This document shows, in pieces, positions 1-8,111 of a stretch of DNA of 64,000 bases; the first letter of the stretch is position 1; every line of letters starts with the position of its first letter. Both the position numbers and the translations under genes were made by a program. Location of the stretch: assembly GCA_900129675.1 (NCBI GenBank), contig FSRD01000002.1, positions 124,001-188,000 on the forward strand, in the 5' to 3' direction. The notes under the pieces were generated by a model. It made no database searches. It was not told the origin of the DNA and was given only the letters and a program-made list of their open reading frames with translations. The DNA comes from Bradyrhizobium erythrophlei (lineage in GTDB: Bacteria; Pseudomonadota; Alphaproteobacteria; Rhizobiales; Xanthobacteraceae).

Positions 1-2
1 CG

Positions 3-587
3 TTCTGCGGCGCGTTGAAGCTGGACAAGCCCGTAGTGATGGGATGTTCGATCGGTGGCCGCATCGTGCTCAATCTCGCGATAGACCATGCCGCCGAATT
101 CCGCGCGCTGGTCGGGCTCGAAGCCGCCGATTTTCAGGCCCCCTGGTACGACACCACCTGGCTGAACCGCCCCGATGTCCATGGCGGAGAGATTTGCGCC
201 GCGCTGGTATCCGGCCTGATTGCGCCGCAGAGCCCGCAAGCCTCGCGGATGGAGACGCTATGGGGCTACAAACAGGGCGGTCCCGGCGTATTCAAGGGCG
301 ATCTCTATTTCTACCGGGTCGACGGCGATTTGCGCGGCCGGGTCGAGGCGATCGATACTAAAGTATGCCCGCTCTATCTGCTCACGGGCGAGTATGATTT
401 TTCCTGTACGCCGGAAGACACCAAACGGACCGCGGCCGCCATTGGGGGCGCCCGCGTCGAGATCATGGAGCAGCTCGGTCATTTCCCGATGAGCGAGAAC
501 CCCGAACAGTTTCGCCGCTACATCGCGCCGGTTCTCGGCGAGATTCTCACGCAATCGATACCAACCAGACAGGGAGTACACGTATGA
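3..587 (+). CDS. alpha/beta hydrolase, 5' end outside window
   Basis: C-terminal part of an alpha/beta-fold hydrolase. The open frame runs in from the left edge, so the true start is not visible. The nucleophile elbow reads GCSIGG near the beginning. A later aspartate sits in LLTGEYDFS and the catalytic histidine in QLGHFPMSENP, so the Ser-Asp-His triad looks complete. The last segment (GHFPMSENPEQFRRYI) is typical of the haloperoxidase/esterase branch. The stop overlaps the ATG of the next gene (ATGA), so it is probably translationally coupled to the amino-acid ABC transporter. The substrate is unknown; one inference is that it releases or processes a compound taken up by that transporter. 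Confidence 0.85.
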   Translation, partial: FCGALKLDKPVVMGCSIGGRIVLNLAIDHAAEFRALVGLEAADFQAPWYDTTWLNRPDVHGGEICAALVSGLIAPQSPQASRMETLWGYKQGGPGVFKGDLYFYRVDGDLRGRVEAIDTKVCPLYLLTGEYDFSCTPEDTKRTAAAIGGARVEIMEQLGHFPMSENPEQFRRYIAPVLGEILTQSIPTRQGVHV

Positions 588-1495
588 AACGCCAGTACAT
601 CATCGGTTACGCGCTTGCCGCCGCGCTCTGCGCCGGCCAGGCCAACGCCGAAGAGCTGACGGGAACGCTGAAGAACATCAAGGAAACCGGCGCGATCACG
701 CTCGGTTTCCGCGATTCCTCGATACCCTTTTCCTATCTCGACGACAACCAGAAGCCGATCGGCTTCGCGATGGACATCTGCTACAAGATCGTCGACGCCG
801 TGAAGAAGGAGCTCAAGCTCGACAAGCTCGAAGTCAAGCTCAATCCGGTGACGTCATCGACCCGCATCCCGTTGCTGGCCAATGGCACCGTCGACCTCGA
901 ATGCGGTTCGACCACCAACAATGCCGAACGCCAGAAGCAGATCTCCTTCACCAACACCCACTTCCTGACCGCGAGCCGCTACGTCTCCAAGAAGGCGAAC
1001 AAGATCAACGCGATCGACGATCTCAAGGGCAAGTCGGTGGTTTCGACGGCGGGCACCACCAACATCAAGCAGCTGACCGAGGCCAACGCCGCGCGCGGCC
1101 TCAACGTCAATATCATCCCGGCCAAGGATCACGCCGAAGCCTTCCTGATGGTCGAGACCGACCGCGCGGTTGCCTTCGTGATGGACGACATCCTGCTGGC
1201 GAGCCTCGTCGCCGGATCCAAGGCGCCGGACGACTACGTCATCTCCAAGGACGCGTTCTCAAAACCCGAGCCCTACGCCATCATGCTGCGCAAGGACGAT
1301 CCCGCTTTCAAGAAGGTGGTCGATGGCGCAACCGCGGCGCTCTATACCAGCGGCGAGGGTCAGAAGCTCTATGACAAATGGTTCACGCAGAAGATTCCGC
1401 CCAAGGGATTGAACCTCAACGCGCCGATCAGCGCGGAGCTGAAGCACGAGTTCGCCAAACCGTCGGACTCGCCGGATCCCGATTCCTACAAATAA
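584..1495 (+). CDS. polar amino-acid ABC transporter substrate-binding protein (first paralog)
   Basis: Periplasmic binding protein of 303 residues in the bacterial extracellular solute-binding family 3, closest in style to the glutamate/aspartate receptor GltI. It has a cleavable signal peptide (about residues 1-22, ending ANAEE). Family signatures include GAITLGFRDSSIPFSYLD, GFAMDICYKIVDAVK and the C-terminal LYDKWFTQKIPPKG. It overlaps the upstream hydrolase by 4 bases. A second, clearly related receptor gene follows, and the permeases and ATPase come after that. It should deliver an acidic or polar amino acid to the membrane complex; the exact ligand cannot be read from the sequence. Confidence 0.93.
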   Translation: MKRQYIIGYALAAALCAGQANAEELTGTLKNIKETGAITLGFRDSSIPFSYLDDNQKPIGFAMDICYKIVDAVKKELKLDKLEVKLNPVTSSTRIPLLANGTVDLECGSTTNNAERQKQISFTNTHFLTASRYVSKKANKINAIDDLKGKSVVSTAGTTNIKQLTEANAARGLNVNIIPAKDHAEAFLMVETDRAVAFVMDDILLASLVAGSKAPDDYVISKDAFSKPEPYAIMLRKDDPAFKKVVDGATAALYTSGEGQKLYDKWFTQKIPPKGLNLNAPISAELKHEFAKPSDSPDPDSYK

Positions 1496-1525
1496 CGGCG
1501 TCCTGACCCACGCTGGGGGCTTGTT

Positions 1526-1558
1526 GGCCCATGCAATGGCCCGACCATTGCATGGGCC
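1526..1558 (+). terminator. strong hairpin between the two receptor genes
   Basis: A perfect 14-bp inverted repeat: GGCCCATGCAATGG at 1526-1539, loop CCCGA, and CCATTGCATGGGCC at 1545-1558. It lies 30 bases after the first receptor gene. There is no long T-run after it, so it may be an attenuator or an mRNA 3'-end stabiliser rather than a full terminator. A direct repeat CTTAAGTTCTGGA occurs twice just downstream. Confidence 0.6.
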
Positions 1559-1671
1559 TTAAGTTCTGGAGTCTTAAGTTCTGGAATTTTGGGCCGGATG
1601 GCGGCCGAAAGTTGCGTTCTTTTCCGGCCCGATTTGTGCATTATTGCCGCCATCCAAGCGAGGAGAGACGA

Positions 1672-2589
1672 ATGAAATGCCTGCGTATGGTTGGGCTCGT
1701 GATCGGCGCCGCTTTCTGCGCCGCGCAGGCCAACTCCGAAGAACTGACGGGAACGCTGAAGAAGATCAAGGAAACCGGCGCCATCACCATAGGCTACCGC
1801 GACTCGTCCATTCCGTTCTCCTATCTGGACGACAACCAGAAGCCGATCGGTTTTGCGATCGACATCTGCCTTGCGATCGTCGACGCCGTGAAGAAGGACC
1901 TCAAGCTCGACAAGCTCGCGGTCGAATTCAACCCGGTGACGTCGTCTACCCGCATCCCATTGCTGGCCAACGGAACCATCGACCTCGAATGCGGATCGAC
2001 CACCAACAACGCTGACCGTCTGAAGCAGGTGGCGTTCACCAACACCCACTTCCTGACCGCGACCCGTTTCGTGTCCAAGAAGTCCTCCAAACTCGGCTCG
2101 ATCGAGGATCTCAAAGGCAAATCGGTGGCCTCGACCTCAGGCACCACCAACATCAAACAACTCACCGAAGCCAACGCCGCCCGCAGCCTCGGCATCAACA
2201 TCATCCCGGCGAAAGAGCATGCCGAATCGTTCCTGATGGTCGAGACCGATCGTGCGGTTGCGGCGGTGCTGGACGATGTCCTGCTCGCCAGCTTCGTCGC
2301 CGGGTCGAAAGATCCCGGCGCCTACGTCATTTCCACGGACGCGTTCTCCAAGCCCGAGCCCTACGGCATCATGCTGCGCAAGGACGATCCGGATTTCAAG
2401 AAGGTCGTCGACGCCGCCACCGCCGCGCTGTACCAGAGCGCCGACGGCCAGAAGCTGTACGACAAGTGGTTCATGCAAAAAATCCCGCCCAAGGGATTGA
2501 ACCTCAACACGCCGATCGGCGCGGAGCTGAAGCATGAATTTTCGAAACCGTCGGATTCTCCGGATCCGGATTCCTACAAGGCGATGTGA
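1672..2589 (+). CDS. polar amino-acid ABC transporter substrate-binding protein (second paralog)
   Basis: 305-residue solute-binding protein strongly similar along its whole length to the preceding receptor. Shared stretches include SSIPFSYLDDNQKPIGFA, NPVTSSTRIPLLANGT and the DSPDPDSYK tail. The ATG at 1672 is preceded by GAGGAGAGA, which decides the start over in-frame upstream codons. A signal peptide ends near QANSEE. The two tandem genes look like a local duplication that has begun to diverge, for instance VAAVLDD here against VAFVMDD in the first copy. This one is directly followed by the permeases, so it is probably the main receptor of the operon. Confidence 0.93.
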   Translation: MKCLRMVGLVIGAAFCAAQANSEELTGTLKKIKETGAITIGYRDSSIPFSYLDDNQKPIGFAIDICLAIVDAVKKDLKLDKLAVEFNPVTSSTRIPLLANGTIDLECGSTTNNADRLKQVAFTNTHFLTATRFVSKKSSKLGSIEDLKGKSVASTSGTTNIKQLTEANAARSLGINIIPAKEHAESFLMVETDRAVAAVLDDVLLASFVAGSKDPGAYVISTDAFSKPEPYGIMLRKDDPDFKKVVDAATAALYQSADGQKLYDKWFMQKIPPKGLNLNTPIGAELKHEFSKPSDSPDPDSYKAM

Positions 2590-2628
2590 GCCGGTCGACG
2601 GCGTAGCCCTGGCGCACGGAAAGCTCGC

Positions 2629-3360
2629 GTGAACTATCACTGGAACTGGAGTATCTTCTTTGAGCCGGCCCCGAACGGGACCGGCACCTATCTCGACATG
2701 CTGCTGTCCGGGCTGCTGCTGACGATCGAGACCTCGCTCTGCGCCTGGATCATTGCGCTGGTGTTCGGCGCGGTTGTGGGCGTCATGCGCACGCTGCCGT
2801 CGAAGGCCGCGTCCCGGATCGGCTTTGCCTATGTCGAATTTTTCCGCAACATGCCGCTGCTGGTGCAGCTGTTCATCTGGTTCTTCGTGTTGCCGGAAAT
2901 CGTGCCGCAGGACTGGGGGCTGTGGCTGAAGCAGATGCCCCATGCGCCGTTCTACACCGCGGTCATCGGGATCGGCCTGTTCATGTCCGCGCGGGTCGCC
3001 GAACAAACCCGCGCCGGCGTCAACTCCCTGCCGCGCGGACAGAAGATGGCGGCGACCGCCCTCGGGCTGACGACGGCGCAGACCTACCGCTATGTGCTGC
3101 TGCCGATGGCGTTCCGGATCATCATGCCGCCGCTGACCTCCGAATTTCTCTCGACCATCAAGAATACTTCGGTGGCGATCACCATCGGCCTGATCGAACT
3201 GACCGGCGAGGCCCGGGCGATGCAGGAATTTTCGTTTCAGGTGTTCGAGGCCTTCACCGGGGCTACCGTGCTGTACCTCCTGATCAATATCGTGGTTGTC
3301 GTCGCCATGCGCTTCCTTGAGCGCAGCATAGCGATCCCCGGCTACATCACGGGGAAATAG
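2629..3360 (+). CDS. amino-acid ABC transporter permease (GltJ-like)
   Basis: 243-residue inner-membrane permease of the HisM/GltJ family. It has several hydrophobic segments and the cytoplasmic EAA-type loop around GVNSLPRGQKMAATALGLT, which docks the ATPase. The N-terminus (YHWNWSIFFEP) and EFFRNMPLLVQLFIWFFVLPE are typical of glutamate/aspartate-type permeases. Translation starts at GTG 2629 with a GGAAAG site upstream. It is followed after 3 bases by the second permease, with which it should form a heterodimeric channel. Confidence 0.93.
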   Translation: MNYHWNWSIFFEPAPNGTGTYLDMLLSGLLLTIETSLCAWIIALVFGAVVGVMRTLPSKAASRIGFAYVEFFRNMPLLVQLFIWFFVLPEIVPQDWGLWLKQMPHAPFYTAVIGIGLFMSARVAEQTRAGVNSLPRGQKMAATALGLTTAQTYRYVLLPMAFRIIMPPLTSEFLSTIKNTSVAITIGLIELTGEARAMQEFSFQVFEAFTGATVLYLLINIVVVVAMRFLERSIAIPGYITGK

Positions 3361-3363
3361 CCG

Positions 3364-4056
3364 ATGTTCGCCAATTTCGACTTCGATGTCATCCGCCGCT
3401 CGCTTGGCTATCTGTTCTTCGACGGCATGACGTTCACGCTGACGCTGACGGGGCTGGGCGCGTTGGGCGGCCTGATCTTCGGTACGCTGATCGCACTGAT
3501 GCGGCTCTCCGGCTACAGACTGCTCGGCCGCATCGCCGGACTCTATGTCGATCTGATGCGCTCGCTGCCGCTGGTGCTGGTTATCTTCTGGTTCTATTTC
3601 CTGGTGCCCTATATCGGGCAATGGGTGACCGGATCGTCGCGGCCGATCCGCGTCGGCGCGTTCACCTCCTCGCTCGTCACCTTCATCCTGTTCGAGGCGG
3701 CGTATTTCTCGGAGATCATGCGCGCCGGCATTCAGTCGATCTCGAAAGGACAGCCCGCCGCCGCAAGCGCGCTGGGCCTGACCTACGCCCAATCGATGCG
3801 CTATGTCGTGCTGCCGCAGGCGTTCCGGAACATGTTGCCGGTGCTGCTGACGCAGACCATCGTGCTGTTCCAGGATACGTCGCTGGTCTATGTGCTCTCG
3901 ATCCCGGACTTCCTCGGCGCCGCCAGCAAGGTGGCGCAGCGTGACGGCCGGCTGGTCGAGATGTACCTGTTCGCGGCCGTGGTCTATTTCGCAATTTCCT
4001 GTTTCGCGTCCTTTGGCGTCCGGCGCCTGCAGGCACGCATTGCCATTGTCCGGTAG
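3364..4056 (+). CDS. amino-acid ABC transporter permease (GltK-like)
   Basis: 230-residue partner permease of the same family. The EAA loop reads AGIQSISKGQPAAASALGLT, and the family motif DLMRSLPLVLVIFWFYFLVP lies in the first half. About five membrane segments are expected. The gene begins 3 bases after the preceding permease stop and is followed by the ATPase gene 10 bases later, so the three proteins form one operon and one membrane complex. Confidence 0.93.
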   Translation: MFANFDFDVIRRSLGYLFFDGMTFTLTLTGLGALGGLIFGTLIALMRLSGYRLLGRIAGLYVDLMRSLPLVLVIFWFYFLVPYIGQWVTGSSRPIRVGAFTSSLVTFILFEAAYFSEIMRAGIQSISKGQPAAASALGLTYAQSMRYVVLPQAFRNMLPVLLTQTIVLFQDTSLVYVLSIPDFLGAASKVAQRDGRLVEMYLFAAVVYFAISCFASFGVRRLQARIAIVR

Positions 4057-4066
4057 AGAAGCACGC

Positions 4067-4798
4067 ATGATCGAGATCAGCCACGTCGATAAATGGTACG
4101 GGCCGAGTTTCCAGGCGCTGAGGGATTGCACCACCAGCGTCGCCAAGGGCGAGGTGGTGGTGGTGTGCGGTCCGTCGGGTTCGGGAAAGTCGACGCTGAT
4201 CAAATGCGTCAACGCGCTGGAGCCGTTTCAGGCCGGCGAGATCATCCTCGACGGCATCAAAGTCAACGATCCCAAGACCGATCTGCCGAAGCTGCGCGCC
4301 CGTGTCGGCATGGTGTTTCAGCACTTTGAGCTGTTCCCGCATTTGAAGATCATCGAGAATTTGTGCCTGGCGCAGGAGAAGGTGCTGGGCCGGTCGCATG
4401 ACGAGGCGATGGCCAAGGCTGCAAAATTGCTCGACCGCGTCGGGCTGAAGGACCACGCGCGCAAATACCCGGCCGAATTGTCCGGAGGACAGCAGCAGCG
4501 CGTCGCGATTGCCCGCGCACTGGCGATGGACCCGATTGCGATGCTGTTCGATGAGCCGACCTCGGCGCTTGATCCCGAAATGATCAGCGAGGTGCTTGAC
4601 GTGATGGTCGATCTCGCCCGCGAGGGCATGACCATGATGGTCGTCACGCATGAGATGGGTTTCGCCAGCAAGGTCGCGCACCGGGTGATCTTCATGGATC
4701 AGGGCGAAATCGTCGAGGACGCGCTGAAGACCGATTTCTTCGGCAGCCCCCGCAGCGACCGCGCGCAGAAGTTTTTGTCGAAGATTTTGTCGCATTGA
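4067..4798 (+). CDS. amino-acid ABC transporter ATP-binding protein (GltL/GlnQ-like)
   Basis: 243-residue ATPase that powers the transporter. The Walker A motif is GPSGSGKST, the Q-loop lies in GMVFQHFELFPH, the signature is LSGGQQQRVAIARAL, Walker B is AMLFDEPTSALD and the switch histidine lies in VTHEMGFA. The ATG at 4067 gives the standard MIEISHVDKWYG start. Longer in-frame extensions would overlap the permease and lack support. It ends the operon, and a dispersed repeat follows. Confidence 0.95.
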   Translation: MIEISHVDKWYGPSFQALRDCTTSVAKGEVVVVCGPSGSGKSTLIKCVNALEPFQAGEIILDGIKVNDPKTDLPKLRARVGMVFQHFELFPHLKIIENLCLAQEKVLGRSHDEAMAKAAKLLDRVGLKDHARKYPAELSGGQQQRVAIARALAMDPIAMLFDEPTSALDPEMISEVLDVMVDLAREGMTMMVVTHEMGFASKVAHRVIFMDQGEIVEDALKTDFFGSPRSDRAQKFLSKILSH

Positions 4799-4817
4799 GC
4801 GCATGGCTGCCCATCCC

Positions 4818-4897
4818 CGTCATTGCGAGCGAAGCAATCCATCGTGCGGCAAAGCAAGTATGGATTGCTTCGTCGCTTGCGCTCCTCGCAACGACGA
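4818..4897. repeat. dispersed palindromic repeat, copy 1
   Basis: Element bounded by CGTCATTGCGAG and CGCAACGACG with an internal perfect 12-bp inverted repeat, GAAGCAATCCAT at 4831-4842 and ATGGATTGCTTC at 4860-4871. Related copies occur at 10325-10444 and 13006-13156. It is intergenic, after the ABC operon and before the transaminase gene, and could fold into a long hairpin. Confidence 0.8.
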
Positions 4898-4999
4898 GGG
4901 TATGCAATATCGCGTTTGGTCCCAAAAATCCGTCGATCAAGCGTTAACGATTGGCTTATAGTGTCCGCCGCAACCGTCCCCGCCTCGGAGAAACCCGCC

Positions 5000-5857
5000 T
5001 TGGAACAGATCGCTTACGTCAACGGCTCGTTCGTGCCCATGTCCGAGGCCAAGGTCTCCGTCCTCGATCGCGGATTCCTGTTCGCCGACGGCATCTACGA
5101 GGTCGCCGCCGTGCTTGACGGCAAGCTGATCGACAATGCCTCGCATCTGGCGCGGCTGGAGCGCTCGGTCGGCGAAATCCAGCTTGAATTGCCGGAGACG
5201 ACGGCGCGGATTCAGGAAATCCAGAAAGAGCTGGTCGCGCGCAACAACCTCGTCAACGGCATGGTCTATCTGGAGGTGACGCGCGGCGCCGATACCGGCC
5301 GCGACTTTGCGTTCCCAAAAGGCGTCAAGCCGACGCTGATCATGTTCACCTCGGTCAAGGATATCATTGGCGCGCCGTCGGCCAAATCAGGCATCGGCGT
5401 CATCACCGTGCCCGACCTCCGCTGGACCCGGCGCGATATCAAGAGCGTGGCGCTGCTGGCGCAGGTGCTGGCCAAGCAGGCCGCGGCGGAAGCGGGCGCC
5501 GGCGAGGCCTGGATGATCGAGGATGGCAAGGTCACCGAAGGCGGCTCATCATCGGCCTTCATTCTCACCCAGGACGACGTGCTGGTGACGCGCCAGAATG
5601 GCAGCGCGATTTTGCCCGGCTGCACCCGCAAGGCGGTGGTCGCACTCGCAGAAGAACGCCAGCTCCGCGTCGAGGAGCGCGCCTTCTCGATCGAGGAGGC
5701 GCTGGCCGCCAAGGAAGCCTTCATCACCAGCGCGACCGTGTTCGTGCAGGCGGTGGTGACCATCGACGGCAAGAAGGTCGCCAATGGCAAGCCCGGCCCG
5801 ATGACGGGCCGGCTGCGCGAGATCTATGTCGATTTCGCCGAGGCGACGGCGGTGTAA
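5000..5857 (+). CDS. D-amino-acid transaminase-like PLP enzyme (class IV)
   Basis: PLP-dependent fold-type IV aminotransferase, most like D-alanine aminotransferase. Landmarks are the N-terminal AYVNGSF and VLDRGFLFADGIYEV, the catalytic lysine in WTRRDIKSVALL, the phosphate-binding EGGSSSAFI and the C-terminal GPMTGRLREIY. I chose TTG at 5000 because GGAG lies about 10 bases upstream and the 285-residue product matches the usual family length. GTG at 4961 in the same frame would add 13 residues and cannot be excluded. Branched-chain aminotransferase or ADC lyase are alternatives within the fold. The role is probably D-amino-acid interconversion for cell-wall or catabolic use. It stands alone after a repeat element. 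Confidence 0.87.
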   Translation: MEQIAYVNGSFVPMSEAKVSVLDRGFLFADGIYEVAAVLDGKLIDNASHLARLERSVGEIQLELPETTARIQEIQKELVARNNLVNGMVYLEVTRGADTGRDFAFPKGVKPTLIMFTSVKDIIGAPSAKSGIGVITVPDLRWTRRDIKSVALLAQVLAKQAAAEAGAGEAWMIEDGKVTEGGSSSAFILTQDDVLVTRQNGSAILPGCTRKAVVALAEERQLRVEERAFSIEEALAAKEAFITSATVFVQAVVTIDGKKVANGKPGPMTGRLREIYVDFAEATAV

Positions 5858-5870
5858 CGCCAGCGGCCCC

Positions 5871-6332
5871 TTACGCCACCGCGGCCTTCGCCCTCACCGG
5901 AGGCACGGCGCGGAAACTGATCGCGAGCCGGTTCCAGGCGTTGATGGTCGCGATCAACATGGTCAGGTTGACCGTCTCCACGTCCGAGAACTGGGCGCGC
6001 ACGTCTTCATAGACGTCATCGGGCGCGTGGGTTTCCGAGATCAGGGTCACCGCCTCGGTCCACGCCAATGCAGCGCGTTCGCGCTCGGAATAGACGGGTG
6101 ATTCCCGCCACGCGTTCAACAGATACAGCCGCTGTTCGGTTTCGCCATGCTTGCGGGCGTCGGCCGTGTGCATGTTGATGCAGTAGGCGCAGCCATTGAT
6201 CTGCGAGGCCCGGGTCTTGACCAGTTCGATCAGGGACTGCTCGAGGCCTGACGCCTGCACCTGGGCTTCGAGTGCGCTGAGCGCCTTGATGGTGTCGGGC
6301 GCGGCTTGGTAGAAGTTCATGCGGGGTTTCAT
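5871..6332 (-). CDS. AhpD-like carboxymuconolactone decarboxylase family protein
   Basis: 153-residue all-helical protein of the CMD/AhpD family. The redox-active centre is Cys48-Ala-Tyr-Cys51 with His55 (CAYCINMH), the arrangement of alkylhydroperoxidase AhpD. This suggests peroxide or thiol-disulfide chemistry rather than the decarboxylase that names the family. The KTRASQINGCAYC context is typical of many stand-alone members. It lies 34 bases after the downstream efflux gene start-to-stop order on the same strand, and is convergent with the transaminase. It may be co-transcribed with emrAB, but a 34-base gap alone does not prove this. Confidence 0.88.
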   Translation of the reverse strand: MKPRMNFYQAAPDTIKALSALEAQVQASGLEQSLIELVKTRASQINGCAYCINMHTADARKHGETEQRLYLLNAWRESPVYSERERAALAWTEAVTLISETHAPDDVYEDVRAQFSDVETVNLTMLIATINAWNRLAISFRAVPPVRAKAAVA

Positions 6333-6366
6333 GGTGGTTCTCCTCTATCGGACTGGATGGATATTC

Positions 6367-7995
6367 CTAGTGGGCGCCGCCGCTTTCAAGATGGTCCGGC
6401 TTCTTCAGCAGCAGGGCTGCCATGAGCGCGACGATGAGCGCGGCACCGAGCAGATAGAAGGTATCGCTGAAGGCCAGGATGTAGGCCTGCTTCTGCACGA
6501 TATGGCCGAGCGCGACATAAGCGCGATGCACGGCGTCAACGCGGTCGATCACGCCGTGGTTCGTGAAATACTGAGTGAGTTGTTCGATCCGGGTGCGGGT
6601 CGCCTGTTCGAACACAGACACTGACTGCATCAAGACATTGGAATGATACTGCTCGCGCTTGGTCAGCAGCGTCTGCAGTGCGGCGATGCCGATGGCGCCG
6701 CCGAGGTTGCGCATCATGTTGAACAGCGCGGACGCAGACCCGGCATTCTCCGCCTCGATTCCGGCAGTCGCGACCGCCGAGAGCGGAGCAAACACAAGGG
6801 CCTGACCAACGGCACGGACAACATTCGGCCAGAACAGTTGATCAGCCGCGTAGTCGTTGGTCATGTAGATGTTCATGAAGTTGGAGACTGCGAACAGCGC
6901 AAAGCCAATGCCGATCACGAGGCGTGGGTCGAAGCGCTTCATCAGCCGCGGCACCAGCGGGATCAGCAACAGTTGCGGCAGGCCGGTCCAGGCCAGCACC
7001 ATGCCGATCTGCTCGGAATTGTAGCCCTGGATGCGCGACAGATAGACTGGCAGGATGAACACGGAACCGTAGAGCGCGACGCCGAGCAGGAAGTTGGCCA
7101 GGATGCCGAAGCCGAAATTGCGGCGGAACAGCAGGCGCAGGTTCAGCAGCGGCTTTTTCGCGGTCAGTTCGATCCACAGGAACGCAGTCAGCGCAACGGC
7201 GGCGATCACGGAAAGGCGGACGATGAAGGGCGAGCCGAACCAATCGTCCTTGTTGCCTTCTTCCAGCACGGTCTGCAGCGCGCTGAGGCCAACCGCCATG
7301 GTGATGATGCCCGGCCAGTCGCCCTCGCGCAGCAGCGACAGCTTCATCGGCTTCGATTCCAGCGAGAAGTAGAGCATTCCGATCATGATCGCGCCCGGCA
7401 CGACGTTGACATAGAAAATGAACTGCCAGCCCCAGTTTTCCGTGAGATAGCCGCCGATGGTCGGGCCGATCGCCGGCGCGAAGGTCGCTGACAGCGCGAA
7501 CAGCGCCAGACCGACCGGCTGCTTTGGCTTCGGCAGCAGCGTGATGATCAGCGTGAACGCCATCGGGATCAGCACGCCACCGGTAAAACCCTGGATCGCG
7601 CGGAGCACGATCATCTGCGGCAGATCCTGCGCAAAGGCGCAGGCCATCGACAGCAGCAGGAACAGCACCGCGTTGGTCAGGAGATAGATGCGGATCGAGA
7701 ACACCTGCGCGAGCCAGCCGCTCAAGGGGATCACCACGATCTCGGCGACCAGATAGGAGGTCGAGATCCAGCCGCCATCATCGATGCCGGCGCCGATCGC
7801 GCCCTGAATATCCGCGAGCGACGCGTTGACGATCTGGATGTTGAGCACCGCCATGAAGGCGCCGAGCGTGGCGCCGATCACCGCGATCCAGGTCTTCGCG
7901 GAGATCGCCGCCGTCGCCTCGCCCGGGGTCGCTGCGGTTTTGGGCGCGCCGATGCCGGCGGGAACGGCGTTGAGGGCGGGCTGGAATGTGGTCAT
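6367..7995 (-). CDS. emrB: DHA2-family multidrug efflux transporter (EmrB-like)
   Basis: 542-residue major facilitator protein with about 14 membrane segments. It carries the DHA2/EmrB pattern: LGAFMAVLNIQIVNASLADI in the first helix, WISTSYLVAEIVVIPLSGWL, RAIQGFTGGVLIPMAF, and motif C-like ALSATFAPAIGPTIGGYLTE. It pairs with the upstream EmrA-like adaptor to expel hydrophobic drugs across both membranes. The intergenic stretch between the two genes carries a second copy of the operator-like element found upstream of emrA, so emrB may have its own regulated promoter. Confidence 0.94.
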   Translation of the reverse strand: MTTFQPALNAVPAGIGAPKTAATPGEATAAISAKTWIAVIGATLGAFMAVLNIQIVNASLADIQGAIGAGIDDGGWISTSYLVAEIVVIPLSGWLAQVFSIRIYLLTNAVLFLLLSMACAFAQDLPQMIVLRAIQGFTGGVLIPMAFTLIITLLPKPKQPVGLALFALSATFAPAIGPTIGGYLTENWGWQFIFYVNVVPGAIMIGMLYFSLESKPMKLSLLREGDWPGIITMAVGLSALQTVLEEGNKDDWFGSPFIVRLSVIAAVALTAFLWIELTAKKPLLNLRLLFRRNFGFGILANFLLGVALYGSVFILPVYLSRIQGYNSEQIGMVLAWTGLPQLLLIPLVPRLMKRFDPRLVIGIGFALFAVSNFMNIYMTNDYAADQLFWPNVVRAVGQALVFAPLSAVATAGIEAENAGSASALFNMMRNLGGAIGIAALQTLLTKREQYHSNVLMQSVSVFEQATRTRIEQLTQYFTNHGVIDRVDAVHRAYVALGHIVQKQAYILAFSDTFYLLGAALIVALMAALLLKKPDHLESGGAH

Positions 7996-8044
7996 GGCGG
8001 TCTCCTCTTGCTTGAGAGGCAGGATGCATTAGGCGGTCGGTTTC

Positions 8045-8092
8045 GATAATCACGGAAAATGTGGAAGGATTGTCCGGTCAAACTGGATAATC
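8045..8092. promoter_or_regulatory. LysR-type operator-like element, copy A (upstream of emrB)
   Basis: 48-bp element that begins and ends with GATAATC and contains ATTGTCC ... GGATAAT as imperfect inverted half-sites. It matches the 9347-9394 element at 37 of 48 positions with no gaps. It lies about 50 bases upstream of the emrB start codon, between emrA and emrB. The layout fits a LysR-type recognition site plus activation site. Confidence 0.6.
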
Positions 8093-8111
8093 CTTGAGCT
8101 GACAGACGCCC

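Noticed and set aside
2137..4212. Long minus-strand open frame of about 690 codons across the ABC permease and ATPase genes
   Set aside because: It mirrors highly GC-rich coding DNA on the plus strand. The predicted residues are rich in Arg, His, Gln and Asp with no recognisable domain, and the plus-strand genes are unambiguous.
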